From: Candidatus Woesearchaeota archaeon
GTDB taxonomy: Archaea; Nanobdellota; Nanobdellia; Woesearchaeales; JACJVV01
Length of the DNA: 64,000 nt
Assembly (NCBI GenBank): GCA_020637495.1
Contig: JACJVV010000001.1
Location: 248,001-312,000, forward strand
Reading direction: 5' to 3'
The position numbers were made by a program, and so were the translations under genes. Positions within the stretch are counted from its first letter, which is position 1. Each line of letters starts with the position of its first letter. Shown here in pieces: positions 43,068 to 50,932 of this stretch. Under the pieces are notes generated by a model. That model was not told the DNA's origin. It saw only the letters and a list, made by a program, of their open reading frames with translations, and did no database searches.

Positions 43068-43903
43068 TGGTTGATAAAGTTGAAGAAAATGCCACTGAAG
43101 AAGTTTCATCAGATGACGAAGTAAAGCTTGATGCAAAAAAAGATACATTAAATGTCAAGGAATTGGACGAAAGGAAAATTGAAGAAGATAACATCAAGAG
43201 GCATCAGGAAGAAAAACTTACACATTGGAAACCTAAGACTGAACTAGGAAGGAAGGTCAAATCAGGAGACATCACTTCAGTCGATGAAATATATGCTACA
43301 GGCAAAAAGATCCTTGAAGTAGAAATCATCGATACGTTATTCCCTAATCTTGAATCAGAATTATTATTGATCGGACAAAGTAAAGGAAAGTTCGGCGGTG
43401 GAGCAAGAAGAGTTTTCAAGCAAACCCAGAAAAAGACAAAAGAAGGCAATAAACCAAGCTTTGCGACAATGGCTGTTGTAGGAAACAAAGATGGATATGT
43501 AGGAATAGGATATGCTAAGGCAAAAGAGACTGTTCCTGCTCGTGAAAAAGCTCTAAGAAAAGCAAAAATAAGCCTTTTCCCTATCAAACGTGGTTCAGGA
43601 AGCTGGTTGAGTTCAACAAGTGAACCTCATTCAATTCCATTTGCAGTAACAGGCAAATGCGGAAGTGTTAAGATAACATTGATGCCTGCACCAGTAGGTA
43701 AGGGCCTTATCATAGAGAAGGAATGCAAGAAAATACTTGAGCTTGCAGGAATAAGCGATATCTGGAGCAAGACAACAGGTCAGACCGGAACAAAGCTTAA
43801 TCTTATACTTGCTTGTGTTGATGCGCTTAAACAGCTCAACAAGGTCAAGATATCCAAGAAGAAAGAAGAAGAGTTATCAATCGTACAAGGTAATCGAAAA
43901 TGA
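43067..43903 (+). CDS. rps5: Ribosomal protein uS5 with N-terminal extension
   Basis: A 278-residue S5, involved in decoding fidelity. The first 50 residues form a charged, acidic extension (EENATEEVSSDDEVKLDAKKD) absent from typical archaeal S5 (about 215). The core includes HWKPKTELGRKVKSGDITSVDEI, GNKDGYVGIGYAKAKETVPAREKALRKAK and SGSWLSSTSEPHSIPFAVTGKCGSV. Confidence 0.95.
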   Translation: MVDKVEENATEEVSSDDEVKLDAKKDTLNVKELDERKIEEDNIKRHQEEKLTHWKPKTELGRKVKSGDITSVDEIYATGKKILEVEIIDTLFPNLESELLLIGQSKGKFGGGARRVFKQTQKKTKEGNKPSFATMAVVGNKDGYVGIGYAKAKETVPAREKALRKAKISLFPIKRGSGSWLSSTSEPHSIPFAVTGKCGSVKITLMPAPVGKGLIIEKECKKILELAGISDIWSKTTGQTGTKLNLILACVDALKQLNKVKISKKKEEELSIVQGNRK

Positions 43904-44235
43904 AGATAGCTGCAATAAGGATCAGAGGTGGAAGAGTCGAGAGGAAGATAGCCGATGCTCTAACCACCATGAAGTTGACAAACCAAAATATTATGGTAGT
44001 ATATGAAAACAAGCCTAGTGTAGTCGGCGCTCTGAAGAAAGTCAAGGATTATATCACTTGGGGAGAGCTTGATGCTGAGAATGAAAAGAAATACGGTGAA
44101 ACAGACGTTCATACGATGCATCCACCTCGAGGCGGTTTTGAAAGAAAGGGCATAAAGAAATCTTTCTCTATCGGTGGAGCTTTGGGTTACAGAGGAGATA
44201 AGATCAATGAACTTATAGTAAAGATGTCTAAATGA
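43900..44235 (+). CDS. rpl30: Ribosomal protein uL30, short form
   Basis: L30 (AAIRIRGGRVERKIADALTTMKLTNQN) of 111 residues. Archaeal L30 usually has about 150; the difference is in the middle (after VKDYITWGELD), which is abbreviated, while the end HPPRGGFERKGIKKSFSIGGALGYRGDKIN is kept. Overlaps S5 and L15 by 4 nt each. Confidence 0.94.
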   Translation: MKIAAIRIRGGRVERKIADALTTMKLTNQNIMVVYENKPSVVGALKKVKDYITWGELDAENEKKYGETDVHTMHPPRGGFERKGIKKSFSIGGALGYRGDKINELIVKMSK

Positions 44236-44681
44236 AGGTCAGAATCATGAGAAGAAGAAGAAAAGTCCAGAAATACAGGGGAAGCAAGACCCATGGCGGC
44301 GGAGCTATGAAAAAACGCCGAGGAGCAGGAAATAGGGGCGGTAGAGGAAATGCAGGTTCAGGTAAAAGAGGAGATGCAAAAAAGCCTTCAACTTGGAATG
44401 ACAAGGACAAATTCGGAATGCATGGTTTTAAATCAAAGACAAGAAAATATGATAAGGCAATAAACGTAGGCGATCTACATAAGATTGCAAAGTCAGGCAA
44501 TATCAATCTTGCTGATATGAAAATAACTAGACTGCTCGGAGCCGGAAAAGTATCTGGAGCATATAATATAACAGTCTCAAAAGCTTCAGCAAAAGCAATA
44601 GAGAAGATTGAAGCTGCTAAAGGAAAAGTAATTGTTGATTCAAACGATTCTAATGCTGATAAAGCTGATGAATCTGAATAA
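44232..44681 (+). CDS. rpl15: Ribosomal protein uL15
   Basis: A 149-residue L15: RKVQKYRGSKTHGGGAMKKRRGAGNRGGRGNAGSGKRG is the long glycine/basic arm, and LGAGKVSGAYNITVSKASAKAIEKIEAAKG the C-terminal globular part. The start overlaps L30 by 4 nt; another in-frame ATG is at 44250. Confidence 0.96.
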   Translation: MKVRIMRRRRKVQKYRGSKTHGGGAMKKRRGAGNRGGRGNAGSGKRGDAKKPSTWNDKDKFGMHGFKSKTRKYDKAINVGDLHKIAKSGNINLADMKITRLLGAGKVSGAYNITVSKASAKAIEKIEAAKGKVIVDSNDSNADKADESE

Positions 44682-44697
44682 GTAGCTACAGAAGAAA

Positions 44698-46092
44698 ATG
44701 GGGATAATTGAAAACATAAGCAATCTTTTGCCAGAAGTAGAAGCACCTACACAGAAGAGATTGCCTTTCAAAGAGAAAATTAAGTGGACTTTGATAATTC
44801 TTGTTTCATTCTATATACTAGGTCATATCCCTTTATTTGGGCTTGGACAGAATGCATTAACTCAGTTCGAGTATTTATCTATAATCTTGGGTGCGAGTTT
44901 CGGCAGTATCATATCTTTGGGCATCGGACCAATTGTCACAGGAAGCATCGTATTGCAGCTTCTCAACGGTTCAGGTATACTCAAATTTGATCTAACAACT
45001 CCTGAAGGCAAGAACAAATATCAATCATTGCAGAAACTGATGTCAATCTTCTTCGTAATATTTGAATCCTGCATATATGTCTTTATGGGCGGACTTGCTC
45101 CTCCTGAAGCTTTGGCAGGAACATCAGCATATTTCTCACTTGAGATATTCCTAGTTCTGCAGCTTATCCTTGGTGGTTATATGATCATATTGATGGATGA
45201 GGTATGTAGCAAATGGGGGCTTGGTTCAGGTCTAAGCTTATTTATCGCGGCTGGAGTCTCTCAAGAGATATTCCTGAAAGCATTGAACCCTTTCCCATCA
45301 TTGACAAATCCAGAAGTAAGTGCTGGAGCTATACCTGCAATATTCCAGTTCTTGGCTACTAATGATCCACGACAAGCATTCTTGTTGCTCAGCGCAATAC
45401 TTGCTACAATATTCGTATTCATAATATCAGTATATGGACAAGCAATGAAGGTTGAGATACCGTTGTCATATGGCAGAGTAAGAGGACAAGGTGTAAGATG
45501 GCCTCTTAATTTCATATATACTTCAAACATCCCAGTAATACTTATTGCTGCATTGATGGCAAATATCCAGCTGTGGGCAAGATTATTGCAGAATTGGGGT
45601 AACCCATGGTTAGGAACTTTTGTAGGTAATACTCCTGCAACAGGTTTCATAGCATGGATACATCCTCCTAATCTACTTGAAAGAATAATGACTGGAAGTC
45701 TTGTACCTCTAGATGTAGCTCATTCAATAACATATTTGCTTTTCATGATAGGTGGAGCAGTCCTTTTCTCATATTTCTGGGTGCAGACATCTGGAATGGA
45801 CGCACGAAGCCAGGCCAAACAGATCTCAGCCTATGGACTACAGATACCTGGTTTTAGGAATGACCAGAGAGTATTGGAAAGACTACTTGATAGATATATA
45901 CAGCCTTTGACGATAATGGGTGCAATACTTGTAGGTTTCCTTGCAGCATCAGCAGATCTGCTTGGTGCATTAGCTAGAGGAACAGGTATTTTACTAGCTG
46001 TCATGATCATCTATAAGATGTATGAAGAGATTGCCAAACAGCATATGATGGATATGAATCCAGGCATGCGAAAGTTCATGGGCGGAAAATAA
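44698..46092 (+). CDS. secY: Protein translocase subunit SecY
   Basis: The central channel of the Sec translocon, 464 residues and about ten membrane helices. Motifs: LGASFGSIISLGIGPIVTGSIVLQLL (plug and helix 2), KYQSLQKLMSIFF, GQAMKVEIPLSYGRVRGQGVRWPLNFIYTSNIPVI (cytoplasmic loop), and QIPGFRNDQRVLERLLDRYI (ribosome-contact loop). Last gene of the operon; the following 110 nt hold only an A/T-rich, T-rich terminator-like stretch. Confidence 0.97.
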   Translation: MGIIENISNLLPEVEAPTQKRLPFKEKIKWTLIILVSFYILGHIPLFGLGQNALTQFEYLSIILGASFGSIISLGIGPIVTGSIVLQLLNGSGILKFDLTTPEGKNKYQSLQKLMSIFFVIFESCIYVFMGGLAPPEALAGTSAYFSLEIFLVLQLILGGYMIILMDEVCSKWGLGSGLSLFIAAGVSQEIFLKALNPFPSLTNPEVSAGAIPAIFQFLATNDPRQAFLLLSAILATIFVFIISVYGQAMKVEIPLSYGRVRGQGVRWPLNFIYTSNIPVILIAALMANIQLWARLLQNWGNPWLGTFVGNTPATGFIAWIHPPNLLERIMTGSLVPLDVAHSITYLLFMIGGAVLFSYFWVQTSGMDARSQAKQISAYGLQIPGFRNDQRVLERLLDRYIQPLTIMGAILVGFLAASADLLGALARGTGILLAVMIIYKMYEEIAKQHMMDMNPGMRKFMGGK

Positions 46093-46203
46093 GTTTTTCT
46101 TTAATATTTTGAGTTTGTTTTCATTTAGTCTAAATTTGTATAATAATTTGCTTGCGAGTCGTGGGATATATGAATCGCGCTGCTTTGAATTATGTTTTTT
46201 TGA

Positions 46204-46680
46204 TTATTCACTCATTTCTTCAATCATCATTTCTGCAGGCACAAAAAACTCTTCTCCCCAGCAATAATGCATGGTTATTATTTTCTGATATTCTTTCGTC
46301 ACAAATGTATCTTTGACTAATTCTGGCCTTGATCTTATCCTTATAGATGCATAATTGTAAATACCGTTCCAGAATTCAACCTGTGTGTCGCCAAAACTGA
46401 ATCTAGCCAAGCAATCATCATATCCTATGACTCTTTCTGCATTAAAATTGGCGATCTCTTCAAGATTTGGTCCAATGAATAGCCTATGATTCCCTTGCTT
46501 GTTGAACTCTTGGAGTATCTTCATATTCTCATTTTTCCTTGATGTAATATTTTCGTAAGGAAAAACCGAATCTGCTGCCAGTATTACGTAATGGTCTGCA
46601 CCATCACAGGCTCCAAATGCTAAATTAAATCCTTCAAATCTTTTGCCAATTCTTGCTTCAATATCTGTTTTATATGTCAT
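46204..46680 (-). CDS. Uncharacterised 158-residue protein
   Basis: I do not recognise this protein. It is soluble, mixed alpha/beta, with many aromatic residues (FWNGIYNYASIRIRSRP, MHYCWGEEFFVPAEMM) and one possible loop AFGACDGADHYVILAADSVFPYE. It is a single gene, convergent with the SecY operon and divergent from an Lrp-type regulator whose target it may be. Confidence 0.72.
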   Translation of the reverse strand: MTYKTDIEARIGKRFEGFNLAFGACDGADHYVILAADSVFPYENITSRKNENMKILQEFNKQGNHRLFIGPNLEEIANFNAERVIGYDDCLARFSFGDTQVEFWNGIYNYASIRIRSRPELVKDTFVTKEYQKIITMHYCWGEEFFVPAEMMIEEMSE

Positions 46681-46740
46681 AATTCTCTAATTTCTATGTA
46701 TAATAAATAATATTTTAGAGATATTTACGTATATCGGAAA

Positions 46741-46751
46741 ATATATAAATA
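46741..46751 (+). promoter_or_regulatory. TATA box of Lrp-type regulator
   Basis: ATATATAAATA ends 22 nt before the ATG at 46774. This decides against the upstream in-frame TTG at 46756, which would lie between TATA box and transcription start. Confidence 0.6.
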
Positions 46752-46773
46752 TATCTTGCTTATTTTAAGTAAA

Positions 46774-47238
46774 ATGAAGCTTGATGCTAAAGACAAGAAG
46801 ATACTTGAATGCTTACATGAATCAGGAAGAGCAAAGGTCTCTGAATTGTCTAAAAAAACTAAAATACAACGTGATTCAATCAAATACCGTCTCCAAAGGC
46901 TTGTCTCAAGGAACATCTTACGAGGATTATTACCTAGAGTAAATTATACTATCTTAGGCTTTCCTCTCCTATATAGGATAGATGTAAATATAGCAAGCTC
47001 TGATCTTGAGAAAGAGACGCAGCTTCTTGGTTTCCTTGAATTTTTTCCACGTGTAGTCTATGTCGAGAAGATAACTGGAAAATGGGACTTAAGCATTGTA
47101 ATTGCTGCCAAAACAAATCATGATTTTGATGATGTACTAAAGGAGATAAGGTCAAAGTATGGAGACATAATAAAGGATTATGAGATATCAACAATCAGCA
47201 GGATAGTAAAGTGGTGGGACTATCGTGGATTGTTATAG
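46774..47238 (+). CDS. Lrp/AsnC-family transcriptional regulator
   Basis: A 154-residue Lrp-type protein: HTH MKLDAKDKKILECLHESGRAKVSELSKKTKIQRDSIKYRLQRLVSRNIL region at residues 1-50, then the RAM-like ligand domain (YRIDVNIASSDLEKETQLLGFLEFFPRVVYVEKITGKWDLSI). Effector unknown. Confidence 0.85.
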   Translation: MKLDAKDKKILECLHESGRAKVSELSKKTKIQRDSIKYRLQRLVSRNILRGLLPRVNYTILGFPLLYRIDVNIASSDLEKETQLLGFLEFFPRVVYVEKITGKWDLSIVIAAKTNHDFDDVLKEIRSKYGDIIKDYEISTISRIVKWWDYRGLL

Positions 47239-47292
47239 ATAATTATTTAAAGAAACATGATGGACTTAATTATAATATGGTGGTGTTAAGAA

Positions 47293-48051
47293 ATGGCATT
47301 TTATGATACATGGTTTCACTTCTTGCTTGTGATGGACCCATTATGGGCAATATTATTAGTTTCTTTCTTGCTTTCTGTAGCAATAACAGTAATCTATAAG
47401 CTGATGACTGATCAAGAGCTCATGAAGACACTGAAGGCTGATATGAAAGCCATGCAGAAGGAGATGAAGAAGCTAAAAGATAATCCTGAAGCAATGCTCA
47501 AGAAACAGCAGCAAGCTATGGAGAAAAACATGAAATACATGACCCATAGCATGAAACCTACACTCGTGACTTTCATACCAATAATACTGATATTTGGATG
47601 GCTGAACGCTAATTTTGCTTATGAACCTATACAACCTGGAATGGAGTTTGATATCAACCTGCAGCTAAATAAGGATGTATACGGTTATGTGGAAGTCTTC
47701 CCTCCTGTAATAAACAACAGCATAACATTCCTTGAACCAAACAATACGAAGATGATAAACTCAAGAAGCATGGATTTTAAATTCTTGGCTGAACAACCAG
47801 GGGAGTATGAAGTTGTCTTCAAGGTCAATGACAATAGTGAGTTTCCAGTTAAAGTATTGATCGATGAGAAGAAATACGGGACCGTCGAATACCAAAAATT
47901 TGACTCAAAAGAGGTCAAGAAGATAACAACTGGGAATGAAAAGAAAATAGTACTTGATCTATTCGGATGGAAATTAGGATGGCTTGGTGCTTATATCATA
48001 TTCTCAATAATATTCAGTATGAGCTTGAGAAAATTGTTGAGGATACATTAG
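47293..48051 (+). CDS. DUF106 membrane protein (Oxa1/EMC3-like insertase)
   Basis: A 252-residue archaeal YidC/Oxa1-superfamily protein thought to insert membrane proteins. First membrane helix about 10-37 (DPLWAILLVSFLLSVAITVIYKLM), then the family-typical cytosolic coiled coil (MKTLKADMKAMQKEMKKLKDNPEAMLKKQQQAMEKNMKYM), second helix about 92-110 (LVTFIPIILIFGWLNANF), third near the end (LGWLGAYIIFSIIFSMSL). Between the second and third helix lies a beta-rich external domain of about 100 residues. In many archaea this gene follows secY and adk; here two genes intervene. Confidence 0.88.
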   Translation: MAFYDTWFHFLLVMDPLWAILLVSFLLSVAITVIYKLMTDQELMKTLKADMKAMQKEMKKLKDNPEAMLKKQQQAMEKNMKYMTHSMKPTLVTFIPIILIFGWLNANFAYEPIQPGMEFDINLQLNKDVYGYVEVFPPVINNSITFLEPNNTKMINSRSMDFKFLAEQPGEYEVVFKVNDNSEFPVKVLIDEKKYGTVEYQKFDSKEVKKITTGNEKKIVLDLFGWKLGWLGAYIIFSIIFSMSLRKLLRIH

Positions 48052-48809
48052 TTATTTCTTTTTAGGTTTATTTTTTTGCTTTTATCCCATACAGAATTGA
48101 AAAAGATGCTTAATGAAGATGCAAAATCTTTGTTTGTGGTGTAAATAGAAATTCTGTCGTTTGATTTTGTATTAACTATACTTATCATTGCTTCTTTGTT
48201 ATCAGTAACTATTAGTCTTAGTCCAGGGATGCTATTTTCTTTTATTTTCTCTCCTAGTTTTATGCTTTCTTCTAAGAATCCTTTATTTTTGTTGGTTACT
48301 TTTCTTATTAATCTTTTTATTTCAATTCCTTTTCTTAATGCTCTTATTGTAGCTGTTTTTCTAGAAGTATTTGGTTCGTAAACTCCGGGAATCATTAGAA
48401 TTTCTTTTTTTGCACGATGATGCATATCATTAATCATATTTAATTGTTTTTGTTTTCCTTGTAAAACAATAGTCGTATCCTTGTTTATTTTTTCAGTTTC
48501 TTTTTTTGGGATAACTAAATTATCAATTTCTTGTTTCAAAGTTTGAAGCTTCTCTTCTTTTCTCCTTAAGAAGTTCTTTAGTGCATTTTTTGGTTCAATT
48601 GCTTCAAATGTTTTTGGTTCAGAAGGTATTACAGAGATTAGACCTTTACTTTCAAGTTTTTCTAGAATCTCATATATTCTTCCGTAGGAAACCTTACTTT
48701 TCTTGCTGATATCTCTAGCTTTTGCTGTTCCAATCTGCAATAAAGTTACATAAGTTTGTTTCTCATATTGACTAAGTTCTATTTCATTGCAAAAGTCTTC
48801 TATCTTCAT
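48048..48809 (-). CDS. TrmB-family transcriptional regulator
   Basis: Winged helix (about 10-70: IELSQYEKQTYVTLLQIGTAKARDISKKSKVSYGRIYEILEKLESKGLI), coiled-coil linker and C-terminal PLD-like domain (MHHRAKKEILMIPGVYEPNTSRKTATIRALRKGIEIKRLI). I chose the ATG at 48809; an in-frame GTG at 48833 falls inside the palindrome overlapping the transcription start. The gene is convergent with the DUF106 gene (4-nt overlap) and divergent from a Nudix gene. Confidence 0.85.
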   Translation of the reverse strand: MKIEDFCNEIELSQYEKQTYVTLLQIGTAKARDISKKSKVSYGRIYEILEKLESKGLISVIPSEPKTFEAIEPKNALKNFLRRKEEKLQTLKQEIDNLVIPKKETEKINKDTTIVLQGKQKQLNMINDMHHRAKKEILMIPGVYEPNTSRKTATIRALRKGIEIKRLIRKVTNKNKGFLEESIKLGEKIKENSIPGLRLIVTDNKEAMISIVNTKSNDRISIYTTNKDFASSLSIFFNSVWDKSKKINLKRNN

Positions 48810-48835
48810 TGCACCTTTTAGGAGGTGTTGCACCT
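48809..48835. promoter_or_regulatory. Palindromic operator between TrmB-like and Nudix genes
   Basis: AGGTG-TTG-CACCT (48823-48835) is a perfect 5-bp dyad right after the minus-strand TATA-like TATTTAAATA. The half-site TTGCACCT recurs at 48809-48816, 19 nt from its copy at 48828-48835, covering the start codon of the regulator. The position fits autorepression by the TrmB-like protein and possible control of the divergent Nudix gene. Confidence 0.6.
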
Positions 48836-48874
48836 ATTTAAATATTACGTTTGATTCTCCTCTATTGTGATAAA

Positions 48875-49549
48875 ATGGTTGAAGTTGATAAAAAAGCAGA
48901 ATTATTAGAAGTATATGATCTTCATGAGGATTTCATCAAAGTAGATGAAAGAGCGAAGATTTACAAGGAACTTGAAGAAGAATATCAATCTACTAAGAAA
49001 ATAACTAAACAGCTTAGGACTGTAAGGGCATTGATTATGAATACACGCGGTAGGATCTTACTTCAAAAAAGAAGTGAGGATAAAAGTTATAATGCAGGTC
49101 TATACGATAAAACTCTTGGCGGACATTGTAATCATAGACAACAATCTGATTTAGCTCTTGTTGCAGAACTAGCAGAAGAACTTGAATCACCAGGGTTTGT
49201 ATGTGAGAGTGCTGATTTTCTTTATAATGTTCGTAATATCAATCTTCAAGTTGTTGGTTTATTCAAAAGCTTAGGCTATCAATCAGGATGGATGTCTCAT
49301 AGAGCGGGTAATTCTAATAGAGGCGTAAAAGATATTGAACAACCATTGATGAATCATTTTTATTTTGGCGTATACGATGGGAGATTTAGTTGGATAGATT
49401 CAGAAGTACGTGGTATGGATTCTTTTACTTTAGAGGAATTGATGAATTCAATGCAAAAGACTCCAGAGATATTTACAAAAGATATGCATTATATGCTTCC
49501 AATGTATGAACCACATATTAAAGCTGTTTTAGAAAGACTTGAACTCTAA
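48875..49549 (+). CDS. Nudix-fold hydrolase, divergent catalytic box
   Basis: A 224-residue protein with a Nudix fold: LRTVRALIMNTRGRILLQKRS, then YDKTLGGHCNHRQQSDLALVAELAEELES. Compared with the Nudix box (G-x5-E-x7-R-E-x-x-E-E) the first Glu is Gln and the Arg is Ala, but the Glu pair AELAEELE remains. An N-terminal 45-residue helical region precedes it. The start is the ATG at 48875; an in-frame TTG at 48851 lies in the promoter. The resemblance is to nucleotide or IDI-like Nudix enzymes; activity is uncertain. Confidence 0.75.
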   Translation: MVEVDKKAELLEVYDLHEDFIKVDERAKIYKELEEEYQSTKKITKQLRTVRALIMNTRGRILLQKRSEDKSYNAGLYDKTLGGHCNHRQQSDLALVAELAEELESPGFVCESADFLYNVRNINLQVVGLFKSLGYQSGWMSHRAGNSNRGVKDIEQPLMNHFYFGVYDGRFSWIDSEVRGMDSFTLEELMNSMQKTPEIFTKDMHYMLPMYEPHIKAVLERLEL

Positions 49550-49553
49550 ATAA

Positions 49554-50501
49554 TCATTTTGCAATGAATTGGCTCAGCAAGGCTTCAAGCTGTATGAATT
49601 CATCACTCCCTTCAACCAACCTGAACTCAATCTCTCCACATTTATCAATCAGTTCGACTTTGCGTTTGTCGTCGACAGAGAGGTTCCATATCTCCTGCTG
49701 GATCTGTTTGATTATATCAATCCCTGACAAGCCATATTGAAGCATTATATCCATCATCCTATTCTTCGCTTTGATGAAGTCTCCTTTTATTGCAAGCTCT
49801 AACGTCTCTTTTAACTCTTCAGGTCTTGCATATGATGACATCTCATAAACAGATTTCTCGTCAACAACACTATTGACGGCTACACAACTTTGAAGCAGAT
49901 TCTCTGCTTTTCTGCAATCACCATGCGAAACAATATACAATGCCTCTTTTCCTTCTTCAGTTACCTTTATACTCTCTGTCTCTGCAATCTTGTCAAGAAT
50001 CTTGAATATCTCTTCTTTAGGAATTGGCTTAAATCTGAAAACTGCACATCTGGATTGTATGGGATCTATTATCTTGCTCGAATAGTTGCAGCTCAGCACA
50101 AACCTGCAAGTCTGTGTATAGTTCTCCATTGTCCTCCTCAATGCTTGCTGAGCTTCTTTAGTCAGGGCGTCACATTCATCTAGATATATTATCTTAAATG
50201 GCACATCCCCTATCGCTCTGGTTCTTGCAAAATCCTTTACCTTTACCCTGACTACATCTATACCACGTTCATCAGATGCATTTAGCTCTAATAAGTTCTG
50301 TCTCCAAGATTCACCGAAGAGTTGCCTTGCCACAATCAATGCCATGGTTGTCTTTCCTACGCCTGCAGGTCCAGAAAACAATAAATGAGGCATATTCTTA
50401 CTCTCTACGAAGGCCTGGACACGTTTTTTTATGTCTTCTTGGCCGACCATCTCTTCGAACTTGTGAGGCCTGTATTTCTCAGTCCAGATAGAATATTCCA
50501 T
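49554..50501 (-). CDS. rfcS: Replication factor C small subunit
   Basis: The clamp-loader ATPase that loads PCNA. MEYSIWTEKYRPHKFEEMVGQE is the classic N-terminus; Walker A FSGPAGVGKTT, Walker B IIYLDECDAL, SRC motif IQSRCAVFRF, then the collar domain. 315 residues from the ATG at 50501 (a TTG three codons upstream is less likely). No intein is present. No large subunit lies in the window. Confidence 0.96.
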   Translation of the reverse strand: MEYSIWTEKYRPHKFEEMVGQEDIKKRVQAFVESKNMPHLLFSGPAGVGKTTMALIVARQLFGESWRQNLLELNASDERGIDVVRVKVKDFARTRAIGDVPFKIIYLDECDALTKEAQQALRRTMENYTQTCRFVLSCNYSSKIIDPIQSRCAVFRFKPIPKEEIFKILDKIAETESIKVTEEGKEALYIVSHGDCRKAENLLQSCVAVNSVVDEKSVYEMSSYARPEELKETLELAIKGDFIKAKNRMMDIMLQYGLSGIDIIKQIQQEIWNLSVDDKRKVELIDKCGEIEFRLVEGSDEFIQLEALLSQFIAK

Positions 50502-50551
50502 GATAATCAAAGAAAAATGTAAGAATTATAAAGATTGCGGTTAAGGTCTAA

Positions 50552-50815
50552 TCAGATTATATCTTCTTCAGCTATAACCATGAAATCACCCATAGCAATA
50601 ACTGCTGAGAATGGTATCAATAGGTTGCCTTGCTTATCTTTCTCTAGTTCAAGCTTGTCACAGTATGCAGTTGGATTTGATACCACAATATGGATCAATT
50701 CACCTGATTTTGTCTCATAGATGATATCTCCTACTTCTCCGAATTTCTTTCCAGTCTTGCTGACAACAGTCTTGCCTATGATTTGTTTCGAAAATTTTTT
50801 TTCTTCTTCAGCCAT
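50552..50815 (-). CDS. PRC-barrel domain protein
   Basis: An 87-residue protein consisting of one PRC-barrel (KQIIGKTVVSKTGKKFGEVGDIIYETKSGELIHIVVSNP), a beta-barrel fold found in photosynthetic reaction centre H subunits, RimM and many small archaeal proteins, some linked with cell division (CdpB) or RNA metabolism. It ends with MGDFMVIAEEDII. Target unknown. Start codon preceded by AGAAGGTGT. Confidence 0.88.
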   Translation of the reverse strand: MAEEEKKFSKQIIGKTVVSKTGKKFGEVGDIIYETKSGELIHIVVSNPTAYCDKLELEKDKQGNLLIPFSAVIAMGDFMVIAEEDII

Positions 50816-50932
50816 GATCTACACCTTCTAATGATAATGCGTTAAAATTGATATAATTCCTATAAATATACGCCCTTTTTAAACTTTTCTATAGTCTCAT
50901 ATTCGATTTAATACATCTATTCAATTCTTTAG

